From positions 4,348,637 through 4,412,636 of the forward strand of contig JAGTTD010000003.1 in assembly GCA_018398585.1 (NCBI GenBank): 64,000 nt of DNA, in the 5' to 3' direction. The stretch comes from Simmondsia chinensis (lineage: Eukaryota; Streptophyta; Magnoliopsida; Caryophyllales; Simmondsiaceae). The notes below the pieces were generated by a model. The model searched no databases and was not told where the DNA came from. It saw only the letters and a list, made by a program, of their open reading frames with translations. The first letter of the stretch is position 1. Every line of letters starts with the position of its first letter. The position numbers and the translations under genes were made by a program. Below are positions 30,459 through 41,479 of the stretch, piece by piece.

Positions 30459-31488
30459 TCAGCAATCCCATTCAACTCTATCCAGGGCGGCCATATCACC
30501 ATATATGGAATTTGCTGCAACTGCTGAGTAATCCTCAAAACCAAGATCAAAATCAAAGCATCCAAAAGAAGCACCCAAATTACCTTGTCCCATGTGCAAT
30601 TTCTTCAATTCATCATCAAGGGCTACATCTCCAAAAATATTCTCCAGATTTGGCTTCGCCACCTCCTCTCTTGGGGCTGGTGCTATTGTCTCCAAACTTG
30701 AATTATCCCACGTTGAAATCTCATCTATTACTCCAAATAACCCAGAATATGTGATCGGCGTATTAGTCATTGAGCACTGAGCTGGAATGTCTCCTAGTGT
30801 ATGTGTTCTCCCATGAACTCGAACATTCAACCCAATGTTAGAGTTTTCATTCATATTGGAAGAAAGAACATGACCCGAACAATTGGCATTTTGTAAAAGG
30901 AATGGTTTCTCCACATTAATTGTAGTCTCTTTTACATAGTTATTATCCACAGAAAAAACTTGTTTGGGTTGGTTACTGTTACTACTATGGGATTTGGATG
31001 CATTGCTACCATTCTTGTGCTTTTGGTGAGGGGATAGAAGATTGTGGGTGTTGGGATCCAAGCCTTGTGCAATGAGCTTTTTCTTGATGCATGAGTTCCA
31101 AAAATTCTTGACCTCGTTGTCCGTTCTTCCTGGCAAGTGCTTCGCTATTTGCGCCCATCTATTGCCAAGAATCCTATGGACTTCAATGATGGTCCTCTCT
31201 TCTTCCTCTGTAAATGAGCCCCTCTTCAGGTCTGGTCTTAAGTAGTTTATCCATCTTAGTCTACAACTCTTTCCGCACCTTTGCAACCCTAAAACAAAAA
31301 ACAAAATGTATTTACATTCAAACTCGAAGCCAATAATTGAAATCAAAATAGGTTATACCAGCAAGTTTAGGGACAGAGCTCCAAGAGCCATGGCCATGGG
31401 TGGTGATGTATTTGAGAAGTTTTTCATCTTCTTCAGGAGACCACATGCCTCTCTTCACTTTCTGTTTACTGCAGCAGTGATGCCCCAT
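30459..31488 (-). CDS. R2R3-MYB transcription factor (MYB26/MYB67-like), two exons
   Basis: Exon 1 is 31488-31359 and exon 2 is 31288-30459, separated by a 70-bp GT-AG intron in phase 1, giving 319 residues. The start gives [20 protein letters not shown], typical of the secondary-wall MYB group. R2 and R3 are complete: Trp residues, [40 protein letters not shown] and [13 protein letters not shown] all follow the family. The intron lies in the usual place inside the [10 protein letters not shown] codon; a second intron common in R2R3-MYB genes is absent. The C-terminal part is Asn/Ser-rich, then acidic ([12 protein letters not shown]), suggesting activation. The product should be a nuclear DNA-binding regulator. 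By resemblance to MYB26/MYB67 it may control wall thickening, for example in anthers, but subgroup placement is from memory. It is the only intact host gene here. Confidence 0.92.
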
Positions 31489-33033
31489 CTCACAGTTTTG
31501 TGTTGCTCATAACTGCATGCTTGTGTTTTATCATATCCAACCCGCCTATATTTATTATTCCAATATATGGAAAGCGACCCTTTACTTATATGTCTTTTTT
31601 TTCGGACAAGGACAGTGCCTCTTTACTTGTATGTGGATAAATTTCTAACAATCCATCTAACTTGTAAGATATACGAACAATGCTGTAGCTAAGAAGAGTA
31701 TTTGATAAAACATTTAATATAGTTATATGAGCTAAAGTTATTGGTGCTGTGATTTATATTACAGCCGTCCAAATAAATGGTCATGACCGGGTTCAAAGCT
31801 TATCATCCCATTTTAAGTATTGGTTTTCTCTTTTAAACAAAGATGTTATACTTCTAACCACTGTCAAGAAAAAATATATTTAAATAAAATTTATAACTTA
31901 TGAAAAAATAATTAACTTAATCATGTTTTTCTTAACCTAATGACAACTTTCCACATTTGCATAAACAAATATCCATCCTTTAAGTATTGGTCATGACCGC
32001 TTTTATGCGAGATTTTAAATTTTTTTAATTGTATGTCTAATACACATAATCTAAATTTATTGAGTTACAAAATATATTACTGGACTTATTATTTTAATAT
32101 TCTAACAATAGTATTTGATGTATATTACATATATAATTGGGTATGGGTTTTTCCTATGTCTACAATGTTGCTCTAACATGCGTAGACAACCAAAATTAAA
32201 GAGAGTGAGAGAAAGAGATTATGAGCTGGAATTTTTAACTTGAGGTGTACTCATTACGGACTAGAGACATTAGCTTGTGAAGTAAGTTTTGGTAGCTTGA
32301 AAGACTTGGCTTCAACCCTAGACTTATGTAGTGAACTTTGACAGTATATTGCTGGCTTTCTTTCAGTGAAAAAGCAATACTTGAATATATGTATTAAAAT
32401 AATATTATGTCTATCATTTATGTCATTCTTGACTGATGTTATTTTCCCTTAATTTTCATTGAAGCTTAAATTGTTTTTTTTGTAATATAATGCTAGTTTG
32501 TTATATTTGTTTCTAAATATATGATTAGAGAATAATTTCACCACAAAGAATATTATTAAAAATTAACTATTGTCTATTAATTAATAACTTTATACTGTTT
32601 GGCTAATACATAAATATATAAATTTATTCGCAAAAATATTAATGTGCCATCCGAAAGTAACAATTACTTTACTGTGGAAAACATATTATATCTGTAGGTT
32701 CTAAGTTTTGGGTAATATATATTACGGGCGCACAAACAAAATTTTTGCTTTAATTTAACTACGTTCTTAAATATGGTAGAACATTATTTGCTTGGGACAA
32801 TAATCCATTGATATTCTTGATGCAGAATCATGATGGAAGAGTTGCTCAGACAACTCAATGGTCTTTTTTAATTGGCATATACATTAACAATTCAAGAGCA
32901 ATTGTGATGTAGCGCGTAGATGAAAATTAACGGGAAACGGGAAGGTTCAATAGCTTTTCCATAATTCTCATTACAAATAATAAGTCCGTTATTGATTCTC
33001 ACAACCCAAGAATAAGAAAGAGCTAACAAGTTA
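31489..33033. other. AT-rich region upstream of the MYB gene
   Basis: No gene was recognised. It probably contains MYB promoter sequence near its left edge. A hairpin with an imperfect stem of about 12 to 14 bp (TGTCTACAATGTT / AACATGCGTAGACA) lies at about 32157-32188. Confidence 0.5.
31546..31555 (-). promoter_or_regulatory. possible MYB TATA box
   Basis: The minus strand reads ATAAATATAG about 60 bases upstream of the start codon. An upstream ATG at 31509 opens MSNTKL and stops, so could act as a tiny uORF if transcribed. Low certainty, because the 5' UTR would be unusually short. Confidence 0.3.
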
Positions 33034-33148
33034 TGAAAAATAATCTAAAATTGAATGCTAAATTAACCCTAGTCTTCCACTTGTTTAAATAGAGGAGAAA
33101 ACTCACCTGGAAGAAAAGATTTAAAAATAAAGATAATTAAAAGATTAA

Positions 33149-34198
33149 GGCTCCGTTTGTTTTGATGGAAAAGTAGAATCTATGAATTGATTTTTCTTTG
33201 GAAAAGGTTTTTCAAAGAAATATAAATTCCGAGTAGGGTTTGCCGTTATTTGTTTCAAAGGAAAACTTAATTCCCTAATGTGATGTCTTCTTGTATGTTT
33301 TAAAAAAATTATTTTTCACCAACCATTTTATGTCTGTTTATAGGATAGCGTAAGTAATAATACAACATATATAAAGTAACAAAATAAAAAGTTAACTATC
33401 AAAGTCGTATAAATTAGGAAAATTATTTCTCAGGTATTCTAAAATTTGAGCATTTATCATCTAAATATTCTGTCTTTTTAATATATATATACAATGAGGT
33501 GTTATGAGATAAGAGATTTTATCAGTTGTGTATATACCGTGGTAAAATCTGGTAAATTTTTATTAAAATTCGGCTAATTTCTGCCAAAAAACTTATGTGG
33601 TATAAGTAATATGTTGTCAAAAGGTTGTCCACATTCTAACAAAAATTACTTATATATTATCAAAAATGTGTTATGTTAGCATTTTCGGACAAAAGAAATT
33701 ATTGCATTATGATCTAGAATACATATAGATTGTTGTTTTCATTTAAAATGTACTAAAATTTGGCAAAAGATACCTGATTTATGAGAAAAATTTTAAACAT
33801 CCGGGTATATCATTATATATTATTGAAATATCATAGTACTTGTGTAATAATTGCTAAAAATATTACCTGGATAATTTTCTTATATAATATTATATAACAA
33901 TTCAACTTGATTAAAGTTATTCAATCTAATTCTTGTCCGATGTTGTAATGTTAAATGTCTACGGTGCAGTCTAGTTTATTTTGATTCGATCTCGATTTGT
34001 ATGATAATAATCGCGAAGGTTTTTGAGCCGCTTAGAATCATGACTTTCCCCATTTTGCAAGGAAAGTCATTTTCCCTCATTTGAGGGAAAAGGTTTTCCA
34101 TTGAAAAATCTTTTCCATAAGCTAATGACGGGCCAAACAAAGGAAAAGGGGAAAACCACTTCCTAGAATATGGTTTTTTCCCCCAAACAAACAGAGCC
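33149..34198. mobile_element. MITE-like DNA transposon (PIF/Harbinger-type ends), TSD TAA
   Basis: Terminal inverted repeats read GGCTCCGTTTGTTT on the left and, reversed, GGCTCTGTTTGTTT on the right. They are flanked by TAA (33146-33148 and 34199-34201). The second LTR copy at about 36212-36230 (AGACTAAAAGATAAAT) shows the empty site. GG-starting TIRs and a TAA duplication suit Tourist-like MITEs. No transposase is encoded. Confidence 0.75.
33415..33881. mobile_element. possible second MITE nested in the first
   Basis: TTAGGAAAATTAT followed by CAGGTATTCTAAAATTT on the left is mirrored by AAAATATTACCTGGATAATT on the right, making imperfect inverted repeats about 467 bases apart. Without it the outer MITE would be about 580 bp. 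I did not find a clear target duplication. Confidence 0.45.
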
Positions 34199-34836
34199 TA
34201 AACGATAAATACATAACTAACCATTAATTATCTAAACAAGTAATAGTTATCTCTAAACTATAACCTAATGGAAAAAAAAAACTCTTTGAGTCATATCTTT
34301 AGCCGCATCTATCCGTAGCTAGCCAACTTGATCAACCAGCCAAGAGTCATTCGCCAAGAATCCCGCCATGCTTGCCCCGGAAGTGAATTGTTAACCCGAC
34401 TCACCGAGACGTGGGTTGCAACCCGTCACGCCAAGAACCAAGCTACATCATCCTCCCTGGCTTGGGAAGAATTCGCCCTCGAATTTCCCAACGGTGCTTC
34501 CGGATCATTCCCACTTAGCCAAGGGTTGCATCATTCTTGCCGACGTCTCGACTACTCGCCATCTTCCACAACGGCATTCAAGAATAGAGCATAAAGCCTA
34601 TATCCCCATCCGACACAATGTTGGCGGAGTCGCCATGCTTATACCCCTAAAGTATCCCTCCTCGGAACTCGGACTTGGTCTTCCACACACCTTCTGAAAG
34701 AATTTGGCTCTGGTGTTATTTGTTATTCAGACCAAACTTGCTAGACACCATCGAATTCTGCAATTGGCAGAGAAAGTTTTCCAAACATGAAACTGGTAAT
34801 CAAAAGTAGGCTGTGATCTTATTGATGGTTTTACTG

Positions 34837-35760
34837 TCAAGGCATACCCGCTAAGTCCCATCCTTTGTTGGCATCAAGATAGTCATTCCACCCTTCAGGT
34901 TCTCTCGAATGAAACCCATGACGATTAGTTTCCAAATGATCCTCACGCTCCATATGGTTCATCCGGAAATATGGCCGTAATTGTAGTGTATCTTCTAGAA
35001 CCCAATCTACCTGGTATGAAATCCCCCTTGTTGGCGGTAAGAAATACACCAACCCTTTTGGACAAACCTTTACTGATGGACTCCCCACCTCATCTAGCAC
35101 TTCCACTTTTTCATAGATGGGCTCATCATATGTAGGCTCATCAGGGATGAGTGGAGAAGACAAATCTCGACAGGATAGCTCATCAAAGATAGGTTCTCTT
35201 CTGATGTTTCCTATCGATGTAGATGCCATCTCTACCTCGCCATTTGTGTTGGCGAACACAACCCTGTGTTCCAGCTTTGGATCTTCAGTCTTTAATGCAT
35301 TTGGCACCTCATCTTCCTTGGGCATTAAGATGATCCTTGTTCCCTCAAAGATAAAGCTATATGTGTTCTTTCTGCCGTCATGTGTAGTATCTCTATCATG
35401 TTTCCAAGGTCTTCCTAATAGCAGATGACACACATCCATGGCAACAACATCACACCACACTGCGTCCTGATACTTCGTCCCAACTGAGAAATTAACCAGA
35501 CAAAGTTTAGCTACTTTTACCTGATCTCCTTTCTCGAAGCAGACAATTTGTAAGGTTCCAGATGCTCCTCCGTCTCCAACCCTAGCTTCTGGATGGCTTC
35601 CTCAGAGATGGCGTTCTCATAGCTCCTGAAATCGATGACTAGGCGGCATATCCTCTTGTCAATTGTATATGTCGTCTGAAAGATGTTGTGTCGAAGCCAT
35701 TCACCTCTTTGTACTTCCTTAGATGTGAGGCTAATTCACCCGACCAATAGCAAGGGACCC
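34837..35760 (-). pseudogene. Gypsy-3 aspartic protease fragment
   Basis: The sense strand contains ICRLVIDFRSYENAIS, corresponding to the VIIDGGSCENVVS protease site of plant gypsy elements; the catalytic Asp is kept but the next Gly pair is lost. KLGLETEEHLEPYKLS follows, then, after a frameshift, KLCLVNFSVGTKYQDAVWCD and VCHLLLGRPWKHDRDTTHDG. This series is unmistakable for the pepsin-like domain of Ty3/gypsy Pol. An acidic linker of about 130 codons follows, and RT is absent. Confidence 0.85.
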
Positions 35761-36122
35761 TAATCACCCACTTTATCCTTTCCGTCTAGCGACCCCAGCT
35801 CATCCTGAGCCTCTTCCTCCACTATATGACACGATCACCTTTTAACTTTGGAAATTCTTCCCAAAGCCTGAACTTCCACCCCTGACTGCCTAAAAAATCA
35901 GAAGCTCTGGTATTCAGCCGAGTCTCACCCACGTTCTACCCATGGTCTTCAACTTCAAGATATGGCTTCTCGATATTGTTGCCCGTTTCTTCCTCGCCAC
36001 CCTTTACCGACGGGTTTTGAGGCTGAGTCATCGGTGTATGGTTGGGACTTAGTCCCAATTGAACCAAACCCAACTCAATTCACCATAAACTTTCTTCCAA
36101 ATTCACGTATCTCCTCTCAGTC
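35761..36122 (-). pseudogene. Gypsy-3 upstream internal remnant
   Basis: This piece lies between the protease fragment and the right LTR. No clear gag motif remains. Next to the LTR start, where a primer site should be, the sense strand reads GACTGAGAGGAGATACGTG, which does not fit tRNA-iMet. Confidence 0.4.
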
Positions 36123-36490
36123 TGAAAAATAATCTAAAATTGAATGCAAAATTAACCCTAGTCTTCCTCTTATTTAAATAGAGGAGAAAACCACTTATAC
36201 TAAACGACTTAAAAATAAAAGATAATTAAAGACTAAAAGATAAATATTAAACTAACTATTAATTATCTAAATAACTAATAATTATCTCTAATATACAACC
36301 TAATGGAAGACAAACTCTTCAAGCCATATTTCTAGCCACATCTATCCGTAGCTCGCCAACTCCATCAACTCGCCAAGAGTCACCCGACAAGAATCCCGCC
36401 ATGCTTGCACCGAAAGTTGATTGTTGACCCGACTTACCAAGATGCGGATTGCAATCCATCTCATCAAGATGTAGGCTGCGTCAATTTATC
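36123..36490 (-). repeat. Gypsy-3 5' LTR (right copy, partial)
   Basis: Matches the left LTR from TGAAAAATAATCTAAAATTG to about GATGTAGGCTGCG with moderate divergence, and lacks the MITE. It provides the unoccupied target for the insertion at 33149. Confidence 0.7.
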
Positions 36491-37770
36491 TAACTCATTT
36501 CTACCTAAGAAACGAAAATAACACATAAAAGAAAATCAAGCTTTGGTAAATGGTCAAGCATCGTACATCGTCCTTTTGTCTCATAAACTAGAACCATCCT
36601 CTGTCTCTTGCGAGTCCTGACTAGCAATGTGCTAGCTAGGATACTAGCTGATGTATGTCGTGTGATTGGAAGCAAAATTCAAATGATTTACAAGACTTCC
36701 TTCATCAAGATTTGAAAGTAAATAACAATTCCGTAGGGATTGGGTTAATTCATTTATGCCTAAGAAATGGAAATACCACAAAGGGGATAATCAAATATAG
36801 ATTTTCACCTAATAAAAAGTTTAACTAATTCACAAAGAAAGGGAAGAAAAATTTCTTTATAGATCATAAAAAGATGACTATTGAAATAACTAGAATTGTA
36901 TCCTAATTCGAAATACAAAATACTTTATACTCCTAAATTCCTTAAACAAATGTAATCATAATTTAAAGACGCATTATACAATTTAAATTTTGAAAACTAA
37001 AATCCTAATAGAAAAAAAATTTTGAAAACTAAAATCCTAATAGAAAAAAGCAGCTCTCATTAATTAGTCTTCTAATTAAGACTAATTGCAAAGTATATGT
37101 AGGAATCAGACATAATTTAATTTCTACGTTAATTATTGCCACAACTTTTTAAAGATGAATATGAAAATTAAGTAAATTTTAAATATGTACATACTACCAT
37201 CTAGAAGAAGGAGAAACAAAAACATCAAAATCTCAAGTAAGAAGCCTAAAATGGCAGACCATGATCAAAACCGGCCATATATGAGGCTCATCTTTCAAAA
37301 TGGTTGAATTATATACTTTTATACCATTTTCCATCAATTTTATATTATTTAAGGTGCGTCGAACCGTGCAACAAGCCTAATAATATATATGAGTGGTGAA
37401 CGTTAGTAAAATAATTCACTTCAATTTGCATGTCCCACACTTCAGCTAGTTTTCTGTATTAGTGTGCTTCTTTGGAACACTTAAAAAAGAGTATTACACA
37501 CACTACGCTTTGTATTGACCCACAAGACAGATAATAATATCAAGTCGCGTTATATAAGTTAGCAGTTATAAAATCGGGCTGTAAAATGGATACTTTTACT
37601 GTGACAACCAAAATCAGTAATTACTTGCCACCTTTGGCCTTTCTGTCTACAATCTATCTATATCTATGTACATACATATGTATAGAGATGGGAATGGGAC
37701 GTGAAGGATACAGGGGTGCCACCTCAATATCCATACCCGCCACTCAAATCCGTACTCATACCCTTTTTTT
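36491..37770. other. AT-rich intergenic sequence with small repeats
   Basis: No gene was seen. Segments near 36490-36545 and 36741-36805 resemble each other (CATTTMTRCCTAAGAAAYGRAAATA). A perfect 32-bp tandem duplication is noted separately. A 78-codon ORF at 37586-37822 overlaps the Copia-4 LTR and is not supported. Confidence 0.5.
36988..37051. repeat. 32-bp tandem duplication
   Basis: TTTTGAAAACTAAAATCCTA starts at 36988 and again at 37020, with the following AATAGAAAAAA shared. The copies are nearly identical, so the event is young. Confidence 0.85.
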
Positions 37771-38525
37771 TGGGTCCTGTTTTACTCTTTTCTTGATAAT
37801 GGATACACAAAGTTTAACTTAGAGATTACAAACAAAGAAGATTACAGACCAAAATAGTAAATACATTGTTTAACCACTAAAATTGGGCCTAGTCCATGGC
37901 TCCCTATCACTAAAGAAGTCTCTTCAATATTAACAAGATTATTACAAGTTACATATCAATAAAAATGCAAATAACAAGTTGCAGACTCTTTCTTAAGTTT
38001 CTAAGATAGAAACTTAATTAACTATGCAAAAGAACCTAGGAGATACACCTAATAGAACCACCACGAATGCACTCCAAGAAAACAAGATTAGCCTTAAACC
38101 CTAACTATGGGGTTTCAATTCTGAAAAGGATCTAGAAGATGGAAGGGAAAGGGAAAAAAATGCAGAGCACAAACGAAAAGGAAGAAAAAAAGAAACAGTT
38201 ACCGCTCATATCTGTAAGCTACCATATTTATAGACATTTCTCAATCTGTGGCAATCCCCGATGTGGCATTATCTCAGCCGTCTTTTTCATCATGAATCAA
38301 CAGCATAGATTTGCCCAAGGGAAACACAAATAGACGCCTTCATCAACAGACACATGTCCCTTTGAAAGCATGCAAATGAATGACACATGTCCCATACTAA
38401 AAATGCGCTAGGGTTTGAAACGTCATGGGTAGCATAGGGTAGGGACAAGGGCAGGTAAATAAGCAAGATGGGTAGGGACAAGACGGACATTTACTAAATG
38501 TGCAATTTTCATTCCTTGCTTAACA
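37771..38525 (-). repeat. Copia-4 3' LTR (755 bp)
   Basis: On the minus strand it starts TGTTAAGCAAGGAATG after the PPT-like AAGTTTGGGGACAAA and ends at TGGGTCCTGTTTTACTC (plus, 37771). Homology to the 5' LTR is good over the first 200 bases from the left edge. ORFs at 38139 and 38290 are within the LTR and not genes. Confidence 0.75.
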
Positions 38526-39436
38526 TTTGTCCCCAAACTTTGTAATAGTTACAAAAAATGCCACCGCCAAGTTGAAGTACTCAAAGGATGCATTTTGGTG
38601 GGTGATGAACTTAAGTTTTTCATGTTAGCCTAATTATTTTAAGCATAGTTGATATATATGGAAACCAACCTACCATAGTGCTCCACCTTGGTTACTATAT
38701 AGACCAATTACTAGGCACACTGTAGTAGTAGAGAGCAAAATAGATCCTAGTGACCACCAAGGATCTCATGAACTTTGGACTAAGTTGTTATATTTTATCA
38801 ACTTCTCCAGAGGTACAGTCATGGGTCCCACATCAGCAGGGTTGTCATCAATAGAAAATTCTACAAATCAATTCTTTCCTTCTCTAGCTCATGCTCTTTG
38901 ATGAAGTTCCTCCTAAAAGTTAAGTGTTTAGTCCTATCATGATATATTGGGTTCTTACTTAGGACTAAAGCTAGCTGATTATCGGTATAGATTATTGGGA
39001 CTCCTAAATCTTGGTTAATTTCATGTAAGAGACCACTTAGCCAAATTTCTTCCTTAATAGCATCAATTAATGTGAGAAATTCAACTTCAGTAGTTTACAA
39101 AGCTGTCATAGACTGAAGCTTGGATCTCCATCTAACTGCTCCACTATTTAATGGGAAGCGGTAGACACTAGCTAACTTTCTCCTGTCCAAATCTCGGCCA
39201 TAATCACTATTTGTATATCTTGTGAGTGACAAATCTGACTCCACCTTACCAATGATTAGTCCATGATTGACAGTCCCCTTAGATGTATCTAAGTAACCAT
39301 TTTATACCATTCCAATGTCCTTTTCTTGGGTTTTCCATAAACCAACTTACTAATGATTAATCCAAGATTATCAATCCCCTTAATGAAAAATCACTGTTTG
39401 TAAATCCTGTGAGTGTCAAATCTGACTCCACCTTAC
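38526..39436 (-). pseudogene. Copia-4 RNase H remnant
   Basis: Sense-strand translation with stops reads GKVESDLSLTRYTNSDYGRD, then GAVRWRSKLQSMTAL, TTEVEFLTLIDAIKEEIWLS, VPIIYTDNQLALVLSKNPIY and HDRTKHLTFRRNFIKE. This is the copia RNase H series; the Asp of YTDNQ replaces CDSQ. A segment at 39205-39250 recurs at 39392-39437 (AATCTGACTCCACCTTACCA), a local duplication near the Copia-3 edge. Confidence 0.85.
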
Positions 39437-39660
39437 CAATTTTATGTTTTTCGCTTTTCTATTTATTTGCAGTATTATTATTATTATGCTAGTTAGCGCA
39501 GCGAAAGGGTTTAAAATTCCTAAATGTAAATCTACAGATTTAGATTCCTAATTTGAATCTACAAGACTCTACTTTAATACATTCATGATAATAGTATGAA
39601 TTTAAAACTAGCATAATAATAACACTGTAAATAAATAGAAAAGCAAAAAACATAAAATTG
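39437..39660. repeat. inverted repeat spanning the Copia-3 LTR edge
   Basis: The left arm, 39437-39494 (CAATTTTATG then TTTCGCTTTTCTATTTATTT), is mirrored by the right arm, 39606-39660. They enclose about 110 bases that contain LTR sequence. Arms are about 90 percent alike. The expected LTR terminus (AAACTAGC preceded by TGTTGGGACG) is missing here. Confidence 0.85.
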
Positions 39661-41391
39661 AAAAGCAAAGAAGAATACATAAAATTGCTCCAAATAAAGA
39701 ATTCAGGAAAACTAGAAAATAATTAAGACCGAGAAGCCTTCTACGGAATCACCTTGAAAATACCCGGAGTGTGGGCTCCCGAAAACATTAAAATAAAGAG
39801 AAAAAATTTCAATGGAAATTCTCTCTCTTACTGGATCTCTGATAGTCAACACTTCTAGAAACCATTTAATTAAAAATGGATGCTAAACCTTAACTTCATG
39901 ACCCCAATTTATAGTAGGCTACAAAAGTGAGAAATAATTAAAGAGTTGATGTGGGATTCAACTATTTTAATCAAAAGGGCATCGCTTCATACATCTAACA
40001 AACCGCGTTTTATTTAATTCATACCGCGTACCACGTGTCATAGCAAGACTAGTTCACGCCTATTAGCGCTGATTATACCATGGGCATGTCACGCTGGTTC
40101 ATTTAGGCCGAGAGGCATGGATCGCGTCTCTCACCCTATCACGGCACAACACGGGTCGCGCTGTGATTGGTCCTGACACAAAAAGAGGGTTTTTTTTTTT
40201 TTTTTTTTTCTATGTTTGTTTCCCACATGTAACAATTCAATCCATGAATTTTTAATTTACAAAAATTAATTTATTTTTAGCAAAATTAAATTTACTCATC
40301 CAATGAATAAATAGTTTATTTCATGAATTCTTTAATATTTAAAAGCAGAGGCTTGCACAGGGACCTGAAAGACAATTTAAATCGAGCTCCAAATGGATAA
40401 AATTAATTACTATCTCATGATTAAATTTAATCACTATTTAATGAGACTTAATTTCACTAAATATGTCTCACTGTACTTTAGACTTAATTCATTTATTCGA
40501 TGATTCTCGAATAGACTATTCTCACAACAACAACCCCTCTCTGAGATCCATGACGAAAAATAATTAGAACTACTACATTTATTTTTCTCACAACTTAATC
40601 ATTAGTTACCGACTCGCCCTTTACTGAATAATTCATTATACTTGAACATATTCACAGTATAAATTCCAATTGTCAAACTCCTGGAACACTTTCGCTGAAG
40701 TAATTGGATTAATTCAAATGCTTGCGAATCAACTAAAGGCATCTGTATCTCATAAAGACTACATATTTCCTTTTGAATATCTGAGCCTTGTCACACCAGA
40801 TGCCACTACCCACTGTACTTCGGAAATCAGTCATTTATCGAGACCTTACTTATAGTTATTATCCATACACCACATGCACCAAAGTAATTCCATGCACAAG
40901 TCCAGAATACTCTCAGGATTTAGAGTTATTATTCAGATAGTGCGACATGAATCACTCATTTCCAATAGTAGTCTAGAAACAAGTAATCCACATGGTCCAA
41001 CTCAGTTGTATCAATCTTATTAAACACACCAACCTAATACTTTTAGATTGCTATCCATAAGACTAAGACAAGTCATCTAAAGTGTCAAGTCATAGTCTTA
41101 ATAGACAAGTAGTCTAAGCTTGTCACTGACTACGAGTTTTTCAAATAACATTTCATACAATTTGTTCCAAGTCTATTTGTGGGTAAATCTCGTTATCTAC
41201 TTAGAATAAACATGTAAAATATAATCTGAGGATTATATACATCTCATGGACGTCACTTAAAAGAAAACCACATGCAACATATATGCTCAGTTACACAAAT
41301 TTAATGAGGAAATGACTAGAACTTCAATCTCATTTATTAATAAAGTAATATTTACAGGACAAATTTGAATTCTAGGTCACTATTCCTAACA
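39494..41391 (-). repeat. Copia-3 3' LTR (about 1.9 kb)
   Basis: It starts (minus) TGTTAGGAATAGTGACC at 41391 after the PPT. The left part matches 46430-46600 (GGGTTTAAAATTCCTAA; ATTTATAGTAGGCTAC, a TATA-like region). It contains a 23-T run (about 40188-40210). The left end is rearranged into the inverted repeat. Confidence 0.75.
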
Positions 41392-41406
41392 ATCTTCCAC
41401 TTGTCC
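41392..41406 (-). other. Copia-3 polypurine tract
   Basis: The minus strand reads GGACAAGTGGAAGAT directly before TGTTAGGAATAG. AAGTGGAAGAT is a usual copia PPT. Confidence 0.75.
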
Positions 41407-41479
41407 TAAATCCAATTTAGTACACACTTTATACCCATCCCATCTAAATGTGAACCAAAGGTCTTCAAAGTCAAAGTCT

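Larger units (their letters stand above)
33034..34690 (-). repeat. Gypsy-3 3' LTR (left copy, carries MITEs)
   Basis: From TGAAAAATAATCTAAAATTG it aligns with 36123-36490, including CTAGTCTTCC, TTTAAATAGAGGAG (TATA-like) and AATCCCGCCATGCTTGC. The alignment is interrupted by a 1050-bp MITE-like insertion. The right end (about 34440-34690) has no partner in the other copy, so that boundary is uncertain. Confidence 0.65.

Noticed and set aside
32157..32188. Hairpin upstream of the MYB gene as a miRNA precursor or terminator
   Set aside because: The stem is only about 12 to 14 bp, too short for a plant miRNA precursor, and it has no link to a transcript.
34328..34697. Two plus-strand ORFs of about 90 codons
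   Set aside because: They fall within the Gypsy-3 LTR; the sister LTR does not keep the frames.
37586..37822. 78-codon ORF near the Copia-4 LTR
   Set aside because: Starts outside and ends inside the LTR; no domain.
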